The notes under the pieces are model-generated. The model was not told where the DNA came from. It did no database searches and saw nothing but the letters and a program-made list of their open reading frames with translations. From contig CANMCO010000013.1 in NCBI GenBank assembly GCA_947496355.1, positions 55,700 through 119,699 on the forward strand: 64,000 bases of DNA, read 5' to 3'. A program made the translations under genes and the position numbers. This DNA comes from an uncultured Aquimarina sp. Its GTDB lineage: Bacteria; Bacteroidota; Bacteroidia; Flavobacteriales; Flavobacteriaceae. This document shows positions 1 through 7,694 of the stretch, in pieces. Position 1 is the stretch's first letter. Every line of letters starts with the position of its first letter.

Positions 1-535
1 CGCTGCATTTATAACTTTTGCATATACATTTTGGGTTGCTTTAGATCTTATATATCCAACAAAGAAAGTAATAGATCCCAAATTTAGAAACTTAATTCGA
101 TTAGGATTAGGCATACTTTTACTTCAAATCATTTATGGCGCCTTTGTAGCAGGTCTTGATGCTGGTTTATTACATAACCATTGGCCCTTAATGAATGATT
201 CAATGCTTATTCATGAATCTGTTTATATAGAACAATCACCTGTAATAAAGAATTTTATTGAAGGTAAAAGTGGCGTGCAGTTTATACACCGTTATCTAGC
301 CTATATCGTAGTTGGAATTATTGCTTTTATTTGGTATCGAAGTAAACGAATCGAAAAAGATGACACCCAGGCCAACTCACTAAATATAATATTAATTATA
401 GTATGTATTCAGTTTGTATTAGGTGTTCTAACGCTATTATATCGAGTTCCGATAACATTAGGAGTTTTGCATCAAATTGTTGCTTTTTTCCTACTTGGCG
501 CAATGACTTTTTCATTACACCGTTTTAGTAAATAA
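1..535 (+). CDS. ctaA: Heme A synthase, COX15/CtaA family (5' truncated)
   Basis: This is the last 177 codons of a gene entering from the left edge; the reading frame is open from base 2, so the ATG at 191 is internal. The product converts heme O to heme A in the inner membrane for cytochrome oxidase. The diagnostic stretch YGAFVAGLDAGLLHNHWPLM precedes the Met at 191. Two later histidines, in FIHRYLA and VLHQIV, match the heme-ligand histidines of the second four-helix half of the family. About four hydrophobic helices are visible. The family usually exceeds 300 residues, so roughly the first half lies outside the window. Confidence 0.9.
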   Translation, partial: AAFITFAYTFWVALDLIYPTKKVIDPKFRNLIRLGLGILLLQIIYGAFVAGLDAGLLHNHWPLMNDSMLIHESVYIEQSPVIKNFIEGKSGVQFIHRYLAYIVVGIIAFIWYRSKRIEKDDTQANSLNIILIIVCIQFVLGVLTLLYRVPITLGVLHQIVAFFLLGAMTFSLHRFSK

Positions 536-549
536 CAATGCATTTATAG

Positions 550-557
550 TATCTTTG
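550..557 (+). promoter_or_regulatory. Bacteroidota -7 box upstream of the pRiA4b-like gene
   Basis: TATCTTTG matches the Bacteroidota -7 consensus TAnnTTTG exactly and ends 20 bases before the ATG at 578. No clear TTG -33 element is visible at a regular spacing. Confidence 0.5.
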
Positions 558-577
558 CATTTCCAAATTAATTAAGA

Positions 578-1093
578 ATGATTTACCGTTTCAGAATTAT
601 ACTAGACACAGAAGAAGATGTGTTTAGAGATATTGAAATTGAGCAGAATGCTACATTAGAAGAGTTTCATGATGTTATTACACAATCCTTTGGTTTCGAT
701 GGGACAGAGATGGCATCTTTTTATATTAGTGACGAACAATGGGGTCAGGGTGAAGAAATATCACTTTTTGACATGAGTGATGGTAATCAACCTGTTCGAC
801 TAATGAATGAAACTCCTCTTAATGAGATAGTTCATGAAGCTTCTCCTAGACTAATTTATATCTATGATTTCCTAAGTATGTGGACGTTTTTGATTGAATT
901 GGCAGAAATCGCAGCGTATGAAAGCGGAATGGAATATCCCAACGTAATGTTTGTTCAGGGACAATTACCAGATCAAGCACCTGATAAAGAATTTAAAGCC
1001 GATAACGCAGGTGATTTTGATGAAGGTGAAGAAGAAGGCTTTATGGGTCTAGATGAATACGACGACCTTGGGTTTGATGAACATTGGAATTGA
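578..1093 (+). CDS. Plasmid pRiA4b ORF-3-like family protein
   Basis: The 171-residue protein begins with a beta-rich segment (MIYRFRIILDTEEDVFRDIEI) followed by TLEEFHDVITQSFGFDG. This layout is typical of the pRiA4b ORF-3 / IS1096 passenger family, a widespread domain of unknown biochemical role. The last 40 residues are very acidic (DEGEEEGFMGLDEYDDLG). No transposase or inverted repeats lie nearby, so the family's mobile-element name should not be taken as evidence of an insertion sequence. It follows heme A synthase by 42 bases and has its own -7 box. Confidence 0.75.
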   Translation: MIYRFRIILDTEEDVFRDIEIEQNATLEEFHDVITQSFGFDGTEMASFYISDEQWGQGEEISLFDMSDGNQPVRLMNETPLNEIVHEASPRLIYIYDFLSMWTFLIELAEIAAYESGMEYPNVMFVQGQLPDQAPDKEFKADNAGDFDEGEEEGFMGLDEYDDLGFDEHWN

Positions 1094-1159
1094 TTATTGA
1101 AACCTCAAATTAAAATACTTTGTAACCCTGCTACGCTGTAGCTATGAAACTTAAAAAAT

Positions 1160-2218
1160 ATGATCAACCTATATAGCACCCAAATTGAATCACTTTCTGT
1201 TCACAAAGTTGGAAACAAGAACAAAGGTGAAAGTATATTTCTATCAGAATCACCTTACCAGGTTAACGATGAACTTACGGCTATTCTGAAAGAATATTTT
1301 TTTAAACCTTTTAGAGAAAAGGAAGAAAACTATTTTCAATTTGCCAATGAAGTAGATTTCGAATTTAATCCCGTTTATAAAATCGCTACAGAGATTTTTG
1401 ACAATCCTTCTTCTGTGCATGAGAAATCTAAGCGAATAGCGTCATTACTTTATGAGCAATCAAATCATCCGCATATCAAAAGTGGTGAAGTATATGTTAC
1501 ATATCTTGAAAATGTTTCTATAGATAATGAGAAAGTTCCTGCAATAGGAATTTTTAAATCTGAATTAAAGCATGATTTTCTTCAGTTTGAAGAAAAAGAA
1601 TCTGATATCGAATTATTAATTCAGCAAGGAGTTAATTTAAATAAGCTAGACAAAGGATGTCTAATCTTTAATCATAAGAAAGAAGAAGGATACAAAGTAC
1701 TATCTGTAGACTCTAACAGGTATGATGCAAAATACTGGTTAGAAAATTTCTTAGGCGTAGAAGCTTTTGCAGATGAGAATTTTTATACTAAGAAGTATAT
1801 GAAGTTTTGTCAGGATTTTGCCAAGGATGTGGTACTTCCTGCAGAGGATAAAAAAGAAGAAGTGATGTTTATGAACCGTGCTGTAAATCATTTTGCCAAA
1901 AATGATGATTTTGAAGAGTCAGCGTTCCTAAATGATGTAATAGATAATCCAGACCTTATTCCTGAGTTCAAAAATTATAAAGTAGAAAAAGCACCAAAAT
2001 ATCAAATCGAGGACCTTACCTCCTTCCCTATTGCCAACAATGCGGTAACTGCGGCTCGTAAGAAGATTAAAAATGTTATTAATCTGGATACTAATGTCCA
2101 AATTAAAATGGATTTCATAAATCCTGAATCTGCCGAGAAATTTGTAGAAAAAGGATGGGATGAAGAGAAGCAAATGTATTACTACCTAGTCTATTTCAAC
2201 AAAGAGCAGAAAAGCTAG
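1160..2218 (+). CDS. Nucleoid-associated protein, YejK/NdpA family
   Basis: The protein has 352 residues, close to the usual 330-350 of the 37-kDa nucleoid-associated family. It opens with MINLYSTQIESLSVHKVGNK and contains the family-like segments SSVHEKSKRIASLLYEQS and GEVYVTYLENV. E. coli YejK binds DNA and associates with the nucleoid; the exact role in Bacteroidota is unknown. There is no signal peptide or membrane segment, consistent with a cytoplasmic location. The stop is 6 bases before the next gene, suggesting cotranscription. The family call rests on overall pattern rather than a short catalytic motif. Confidence 0.7.
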   Translation: MINLYSTQIESLSVHKVGNKNKGESIFLSESPYQVNDELTAILKEYFFKPFREKEENYFQFANEVDFEFNPVYKIATEIFDNPSSVHEKSKRIASLLYEQSNHPHIKSGEVYVTYLENVSIDNEKVPAIGIFKSELKHDFLQFEEKESDIELLIQQGVNLNKLDKGCLIFNHKKEEGYKVLSVDSNRYDAKYWLENFLGVEAFADENFYTKKYMKFCQDFAKDVVLPAEDKKEEVMFMNRAVNHFAKNDDFEESAFLNDVIDNPDLIPEFKNYKVEKAPKYQIEDLTSFPIANNAVTAARKKIKNVINLDTNVQIKMDFINPESAEKFVEKGWDEEKQMYYYLVYFNKEQKS

Positions 2219-2224
2219 TACGTT

Positions 2225-2998
2225 ATGGACTATATTCTGGTAGGTATTGTAGCTTTAATAGGATCGGGGTTAACATTTTTCTCTGGTTTTGGGTTAGGCA
2301 CATTACTTATGCCGGTTTTTGCATTATTCTTTCCAATTGATATTGCCATTGCGCTTACTGCGATAGTACATTTACTTAACAACTTGTTTAAGCTAACACT
2401 TATTGGAAAAAAAGCGAACCTCAAAACCGTTCTACGTTTTGGACTACCAGCAATAATATTCGCATTTCTAGGAGCATATATTTTAGGAAAGCTCACCAAT
2501 ATAGCCCCATTGATTAGTTATACAATCTCTGGCAAATCGTATCAAATTACTGTGGTAAAAATATGTATTGCAGCCCTATTAGTTTTCTTTTCTCTTTTTG
2601 ACCTTATTCCAAAGTTGAAAAGATTAGAAATTGATACTAAATATTTACCTCTGGGCGGCGCATTAAGTGGATTTTTTGGTGGAATCTCTGGACACCAAGG
2701 AGCCTTACGAACCGCTTTTTTAATAAGGGCTAAGCTAAACAAGGAGGCATTTATTGCCACCGGGGTAGTTATTGCTTGTTTTATTGATGTTTCAAGAATT
2801 AGCGTGTATGCAAAAGATATATTGCAAATGGGAGATAAACTTGATTATCCCATTCTAATAACCGCAACAACCATGGCCTTTGTTGGAGCTTATATAGGGA
2901 ATAAATTTTTGAAGAAAATAACCATACATACAATTCAGGTTGTGGTTGGAGTTTTACTTATTGTGTTTTCAATGCTACTTGGGATTGGCATTTTGTAA
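2225..2998 (+). CDS. TauE/SafE family membrane transporter
   Basis: This 257-residue, strongly hydrophobic protein has about eight predicted membrane helices. A glycine-rich motif in the first helix (GSGLTFFSGFGLGTLLMP) and a second (LGGALSGFFGGISGHQGALR) mark the two halves of the TauE/SafE (DUF81) fold. Members export sulfite, sulfoacetate or other organic anions; the substrate here is not visible. The gene starts 6 bases after the nucleoid-protein stop. No sulfur-metabolism genes are adjacent. Confidence 0.85.
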   Translation: MDYILVGIVALIGSGLTFFSGFGLGTLLMPVFALFFPIDIAIALTAIVHLLNNLFKLTLIGKKANLKTVLRFGLPAIIFAFLGAYILGKLTNIAPLISYTISGKSYQITVVKICIAALLVFFSLFDLIPKLKRLEIDTKYLPLGGALSGFFGGISGHQGALRTAFLIRAKLNKEAFIATGVVIACFIDVSRISVYAKDILQMGDKLDYPILITATTMAFVGAYIGNKFLKKITIHTIQVVVGVLLIVFSMLLGIGIL

Positions 2999-3072
2999 AC
3001 CCCACTCCCACCTCCTAATCAACAAATCCCTAAATCTTATTAACATTTTTAAAATAAAGTAATCCAATATTC

Positions 3073-3080
3073 TATATTTG
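3073..3080 (+). promoter_or_regulatory. -7 box for the secreted fibre-like protein
   Basis: TATATTTG fits the TAnnTTTG consensus and lies 168 bases before the ATG at 3249. If used, it gives a long untranslated leader. No TTG is seen at the matching -33 position, so this is tentative. Confidence 0.35.
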
Positions 3081-3248
3081 CAACCGAATTTTTATCCCCA
3101 CATATAAAATTTAAAACCTTACAAACTTTATCACTTTGAAATGTCATTGATGTTTTTGCAATCCCAAAAAAAAGGGTAACATTTATCATGTTAAAGACAT
3201 TCACCTATAGGCATTATCAAAAACTCTATCCATCCAAATAAAAAATAA

Positions 3249-4625
3249 ATGAAAAAAATTGTATTTCTATTCACATCCTTACTGTTGATGTCATTAAGCA
3301 GTATTGCTCAAGCTATAGTTGCGAATCCGCAAGACACAAATTTGGAAGGTGGTGAATTAGTTCTTAAAAATAGTAATTCAACATATAATCAATGGAATAT
3401 CGACAACTATGCTGGTAATTTAAGAATGTTTCATTCTAATAAAGTTTTCCTTTCCCTAAACCCAGAAGGCGTTGTTAATTTTACAAATAAAATATTAATA
3501 CAAAGTGCCAGCACCATAGATAATACTTCTCCCGGAATAATGTTAGTACCAAATGATGACTTTTTATATGATGGAGAATATATCAATCATTATGGTTTTG
3601 GTTTTCATAAGTATAAAGATAATTTCGCTCCACTTTTGGGAGCAAATTCCTATGTTTCCGGATATTGGGGTATAGATTTATTTACTGCTGGGAAAAATAG
3701 ATTTAGAATTAATCATAATGGTAACGTAGGAATTGGTACTTCAAGCCCAGATTCAAAACTAAGAATTCAAGGAACTCATTCTTTGGCTAGATTTAAAACA
3801 GACACTGATGGAAGATTTGAAATTCAGGCAACCAGATCAAATTCTAATGCCCTCAACACCGATTTAGTGCTTTCTTCACAACAACATATAATATTAGATC
3901 CTAATGCATATGGAACCCAGGGGAATGTAGGCCTAGGAACTACGAACCCAACTTCTCGATTAGTGGTTCAATCCAACTCTGGTCAAACAGAAAGTTTAGC
4001 ACAATTTAAAGTTTCTGATGCACCATCTGATTATTTACAAATAGCTAACACTACCGGAGCACCTAATCAATTTATTTCACTTATTAAAGGACATCACGAA
4101 TCTGATAATAGATCTTCTGTCTATTTTATGGGATCTACCTCTGATGCAAATGATAATGGAGGGCATGCCCTGGTAGCGTTTGATGCTAGAAGACCTAATG
4201 GCCCTATACAAACCAGACCATTATTTACTTGGACAAGTTATACGACTAAAATGATGACTATGACAGCAAATGGTAATTTAGGAATCGGAACCACTGACAC
4301 AAAAGGATACAAACTAGCAGTAGCTGGTAAAGTAGTCGCTGAAGAGGTAAAAGTTGCACTAAGAGCTAGCTGGCCCGACTATGTTTTTGAAGACATCTAC
4401 AAGTTACCTTCTTTAAAAGAAGTAGAAAATCATATCAAAGAAAAAGGTCACTTACCAAGTATTCCTTCTTCTACAGAAGTAGAAAAAGATGGTATTCAAT
4501 TAGGAGAAATGAATGCTAAATTGCTTCTGAAAATTGAGGAGCTTACATTGTATATGATTGAACAAAACAAAAAGACTGAGCAGCTTCAAAAGGAAGTTGA
4601 AATTCTAAAGAAAAAGATTAAATAA
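3249..4625 (+). CDS. Secreted fibre-like protein with C-terminal coiled coil
   Basis: The 458-residue protein has a signal peptide (MKKIVFLFTSLLLMSLSSIAQA). It carries three fibre-type signatures: NVGIGTSSPDSKLRI, NVGLGTTNPTSRLVV and NLGIGTTDTKGYKLAV. These are typical of beta-helical or tail-fibre-like Bacteroidota surface proteins. The C-terminus has the recurrent Bacteroidota segment around KEVENHIKEKGHLPSIPSS, followed by a lysine/glutamate-rich coiled coil (about residues 420-458). A trimeric surface fibre or adhesin is inferred. No phage genes flank it and the signal peptide argues for export by the cell. No type IX sorting domain is visible. Confidence 0.65.
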   Translation: MKKIVFLFTSLLLMSLSSIAQAIVANPQDTNLEGGELVLKNSNSTYNQWNIDNYAGNLRMFHSNKVFLSLNPEGVVNFTNKILIQSASTIDNTSPGIMLVPNDDFLYDGEYINHYGFGFHKYKDNFAPLLGANSYVSGYWGIDLFTAGKNRFRINHNGNVGIGTSSPDSKLRIQGTHSLARFKTDTDGRFEIQATRSNSNALNTDLVLSSQQHIILDPNAYGTQGNVGLGTTNPTSRLVVQSNSGQTESLAQFKVSDAPSDYLQIANTTGAPNQFISLIKGHHESDNRSSVYFMGSTSDANDNGGHALVAFDARRPNGPIQTRPLFTWTSYTTKMMTMTANGNLGIGTTDTKGYKLAVAGKVVAEEVKVALRASWPDYVFEDIYKLPSLKEVENHIKEKGHLPSIPSSTEVEKDGIQLGEMNAKLLLKIEELTLYMIEQNKKTEQLQKEVEILKKKIK

Positions 4626-4689
4626 GTCCGAGGCTTGATGTCGGAGGGTAGAGAACAACATTACATCCTCCGATATCTATCACCTTAGG

Positions 4690-5757
4690 TTATCCTTCCA
4701 AAAGACGTTTCATATTTACATTTTCATAATTACGTCGTACAAAGTCCATTGCTGTCTTAAGCACTTCACCCATAGATTTACTGCGACGAAATTTTAAGTC
4801 TAGTGTAAAATTGTACAAATGTTCTCGTAACTCTTTCAAGTTTTCGTCTGTAGATATTTTATCCTTGCACATACACTCCACCAAAGTTTCGTAACGTGAT
4901 CTCGAAGTAAGAATTCGCTTGGCCAAAATAGAACGTTCTTCTTTTTTGTACTGTTCAATTGAATTGGGTTGTAGCCTACTCATCACAATATCAACCATGC
5001 TGAAATTTTCTTTAAAAAACTGAGGTTGATACACTTTCAATTTGCCTTCATAGCACTGTTGATCAAAGTCTATTGCTCTAATTTTATACTCTACATGATC
5101 AAAATCATGGATAGGTATAATAACATAATTATAAGATCGCATATCCCCTAACAAGCGCATTTGACAACGCTCATTAAACTTCACAAACTCTTTGGCTATT
5201 TGAGACTTGGCCCGATCACTTAGATCTGGAAGAAAATCTTTTATAAATACATCCCCTGGGATTCCCGCTATATGCTCTTCTATCAATGTATTTTTATATA
5301 CCAAAAAGTTAATCCTATTTGGAGAGAACATGTGTTCTAATTCTAACCCATAAATACGTGATGCATCAGCCTTCTTCACATAAATGTAGGTGTAATTATC
5401 GTTTAGAATATTTCGAACTCTTATTCTAAAAGGTTTTGAGTTTCCAAAAGTACAATAGTCTATTGCATCAATATTCAAAAATTCTATCGCATCTTCATTC
5501 CCATCAGAATGAAGAATAGTATATACTTTTTTAAGACTAGATTCTATCTCGGGTCTTTCATGTTCCTCATAATATACGCGAACCCATAAGGTATCTTCAT
5601 CATTACTATCATAAACCACTATAGACCCAGAAAATCTAAGCAAATCGTCATAAAATACAGGAATTTTTATTTTTCGATTACATTCCTTCAAATATGCATC
5701 CAACTGATCATTTATAGGGTAAGTAGGTTTTTTCTTAGACATTAATTTTTCATCCAT
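4690..5757 (-). CDS. Unknown conserved protein with kinase-like loop
   Basis: About 355 residues, start placed at ATG 5757 (MDEKLMSKKKPTYP); an in-frame TTG exists at 5781 but has no advantage. No signal peptide or membrane helix is seen. The segment LLGDMRSYNYVIIP followed about 20 residues later by IRAIDFDQQ resembles the catalytic loop plus DFD-type metal-binding loop of kinase-fold phosphotransferases, in degenerate form. The N-terminal third (CNRKIKIPVFYDDLLRF) and helical C-terminus have no family I recognise. The gene is alone on its strand between two + strand units. A regulatory pseudokinase is only an inference. Confidence 0.6.
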   Translation of the reverse strand: MDEKLMSKKKPTYPINDQLDAYLKECNRKIKIPVFYDDLLRFSGSIVVYDSNDEDTLWVRVYYEEHERPEIESSLKKVYTILHSDGNEDAIEFLNIDAIDYCTFGNSKPFRIRVRNILNDNYTYIYVKKADASRIYGLELEHMFSPNRINFLVYKNTLIEEHIAGIPGDVFIKDFLPDLSDRAKSQIAKEFVKFNERCQMRLLGDMRSYNYVIIPIHDFDHVEYKIRAIDFDQQCYEGKLKVYQPQFFKENFSMVDIVMSRLQPNSIEQYKKEERSILAKRILTSRSRYETLVECMCKDKISTDENLKELREHLYNFTLDLKFRRSKSMGEVLKTAMDFVRRNYENVNMKRLLEG

Positions 5758-5927
5758 GCTCCGTATCTTTACAGTTAGCAAGGTACAAAAGAGAAAATTT
5801 AAATACCAAAATTCAATTTCTAAATCAATAATCTAAAGTAAAAGGTAAGTCATAAACTTTGGAACAAATTTGTAACAAAAAGCCATGCTTGTCGTCTTGT
5901 TTTATATAACCACCAAAACAACTACAA

Positions 5928-6827
5928 TTGGAAAATATACTCACGCTGAATAATCTTACAAAGAAATTTGGCCCAATAACAGCTGTAAAGGATCTTTCCT
6001 TTACGATAAAAAAAGGAAACGTTTATGGTATTCTTGGACCCAACGGAAGTGGTAAATCTACAACTCTTGGTATTGTGCTTAATGTCGTAAACAGAACAGC
6101 TGGTGAGTTTACCTGGTTTGATGGTAACACCTCTACTCATGATGCATTAAAGAAGGTTGGAGCAATAATTGAGCGCCCTAACTTCTATCCGTATATGACT
6201 GCCTCTCAAAATTTAAAATTAGTGTGTCAAATCAAAGGCGTGTCTTCAGATAAAATTGAAGAAAAACTTGAAATTGTTGGATTACTAGATCGTAAAGACA
6301 GTAAATTTAGAACATTTTCTTTGGGAATGAAACAACGACTTGCCATTGCTTCTGCATTACTTAATGATCCTGAAATTTTAATTCTAGATGAGCCTACGAA
6401 TGGTCTAGACCCTCAGGGAATACATCAAATCAGAGAAATTATCAAAAAAATTGCAGCACGCGGGACAACGATCCTATTAGCTTCTCACTTGCTTGATGAA
6501 GTAGAAAAAGTATGTAGTCATGTCGTAATTATAAGGAAGGGAGTAAAACTGTATTCTGGCAGGGTAGATGAAATGAATGCTAGTCATGGTTTCTTTGAAT
6601 TAAAAAGTAACCAAAATAGCATTTTAAAAGAGTGGTTATCCAAGAATGAAACCTTTGGAAATATTAAAGAAGAAGGCGATAAGATTACTGCTTTTTTAAC
6701 CCATGAATTAGATGAAGAAAGTCTTAACAGGCAATTATTTAAGGAAGGAATAGTCCTCACGCATCTCGTAAAACGAAAAGAAAGTCTTGAGGAACAATTC
6801 TTACAATTAACCAACAATTTAAACTAA
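5928..6827 (+). CDS. ABC transporter ATP-binding protein (ABC-2 export type)
   Basis: The 299-residue ATPase has Walker A GPNGSGKST (37-45), signature SLGMKQRLA (131-139), Walker B ILILDEPTNGLDP (about 150-162) and the H-loop ASH. The sequence is closest in style to BcrA/gliding-type drug or lantibiotic exporters. The start is TTG at 5928: an in-frame stop lies at 5907-5909 and no ATG lies between, so a non-ATG start is needed to keep the conserved first strand (ENILTLNNLTKKFG). The permease gene follows after 4 bases. The substrate cannot be read from sequence. Confidence 0.92.
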   Translation: MENILTLNNLTKKFGPITAVKDLSFTIKKGNVYGILGPNGSGKSTTLGIVLNVVNRTAGEFTWFDGNTSTHDALKKVGAIIERPNFYPYMTASQNLKLVCQIKGVSSDKIEEKLEIVGLLDRKDSKFRTFSLGMKQRLAIASALLNDPEILILDEPTNGLDPQGIHQIREIIKKIAARGTTILLASHLLDEVEKVCSHVVIIRKGVKLYSGRVDEMNASHGFFELKSNQNSILKEWLSKNETFGNIKEEGDKITAFLTHELDEESLNRQLFKEGIVLTHLVKRKESLEEQFLQLTNNLN

Positions 6828-6831
6828 AGCC

Positions 6832-7668
6832 ATGTTACGATTACTCAATATAGAATTTCAGAAATTAAGATATAATAAAGCTGCAAAAGTGATATCTATC
6901 ACCTACTTTATTCTTATCACATTCATCGCATTAATAGCATCAATAGAATTTAATTTTGCCGGGGTGAAATTTAGAATTGCCGATCAAGGTATTTTTAATT
7001 TTCCATACATCTGGCACTTCAATTCATATATAGCAGCATGGGCAAAGCTTTTCTTAGCAATTGTTATAGTATCGATGATGGCAAATGAATATAGTCATAG
7101 AACATTAAAACAAAACCTCATTGACGGGCTCAGCAAAAAAGAGTTTATAGGGTCTAAGTTTCTAACAGCTATCGTTTTCTCCTTGATCTCTACAATATTT
7201 TTATTTTTTGTATCCTTGATTTTAGGTTTAAGTTTTTCTGATTACAACGAGTTTTCTATAATATTCTCTGATATGGAATATATTATAGCATACTTTGTTA
7301 AACTAGTTGGTTTTTTCTCCTTTTGCATGTTTTTAGGGATTTTTGTAAAAAGATCTGCGTTTGCCTTAGGATTCTTATTTATCTGGTGGATCATCGAAAA
7401 TATTACCTATGCCCTATTAAAATTTAAGTTGTTTAAAGGAACAGATATTGCCGAGAGCATCGTACAGTTCTTTCCTTTAGAATCAATGAATAATTTGATT
7501 GGAGAGCCTTTTAGTAGATTAAATTTTATTCAATCAGCAGCAAATCAACTGGGAGAATCATTTCAAAAAGATTATGCCGTGCATTGGTATGAACTACTAA
7601 TTGTTGCAGTTTGGACAGTAATTTTTGTTTATCTATCGCACCTATTACTTAAAAAGAGAGATTTGTAA
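6832..7668 (+). CDS. ABC-2 type transporter permease
   Basis: The 278-residue protein has about six hydrophobic helices in the ABC-2 pattern: a first helix near residues 19-40 (VISITYFILITFIALIASI), then a run of helices from residue 75 onward. NEYSHRTLKQNLIDGLSKKEF between helices two and three is typical of BcrB-like permeases, where it forms the coupling region. It is translated just after the ATPase (4-base gap) and the two surely form one transporter. A type IX-secreted protein gene starts 26 bases later but has its own -7 box. Confidence 0.85.
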   Translation: MLRLLNIEFQKLRYNKAAKVISITYFILITFIALIASIEFNFAGVKFRIADQGIFNFPYIWHFNSYIAAWAKLFLAIVIVSMMANEYSHRTLKQNLIDGLSKKEFIGSKFLTAIVFSLISTIFLFFVSLILGLSFSDYNEFSIIFSDMEYIIAYFVKLVGFFSFCMFLGIFVKRSAFALGFLFIWWIIENITYALLKFKLFKGTDIAESIVQFFPLESMNNLIGEPFSRLNFIQSAANQLGESFQKDYAVHWYELLIVAVWTVIFVYLSHLLLKKRDL

Positions 7669-7676
7669 TATCTTTG
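7669..7676 (+). promoter_or_regulatory. -7 box for the type IX-secreted protein
   Basis: TATCTTTG, an exact TAnnTTTG match, straddles the permease stop and lies 18 bases before the ATG at 7695. It suggests the large secreted protein is transcribed separately from the transporter. Confidence 0.5.
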
Positions 7677-7694
7677 AGCTTTAGAGCTCAAACA

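Noticed and set aside
578..1093. Mobile element implied by the IS1096/pRiA4b family name
   Set aside because: There is no transposase, terminal repeat or target duplication nearby.
3249..4625. Prophage tail fibre
   Set aside because: No phage genes flank it and the protein has a signal peptide; a cellular surface protein is more likely.
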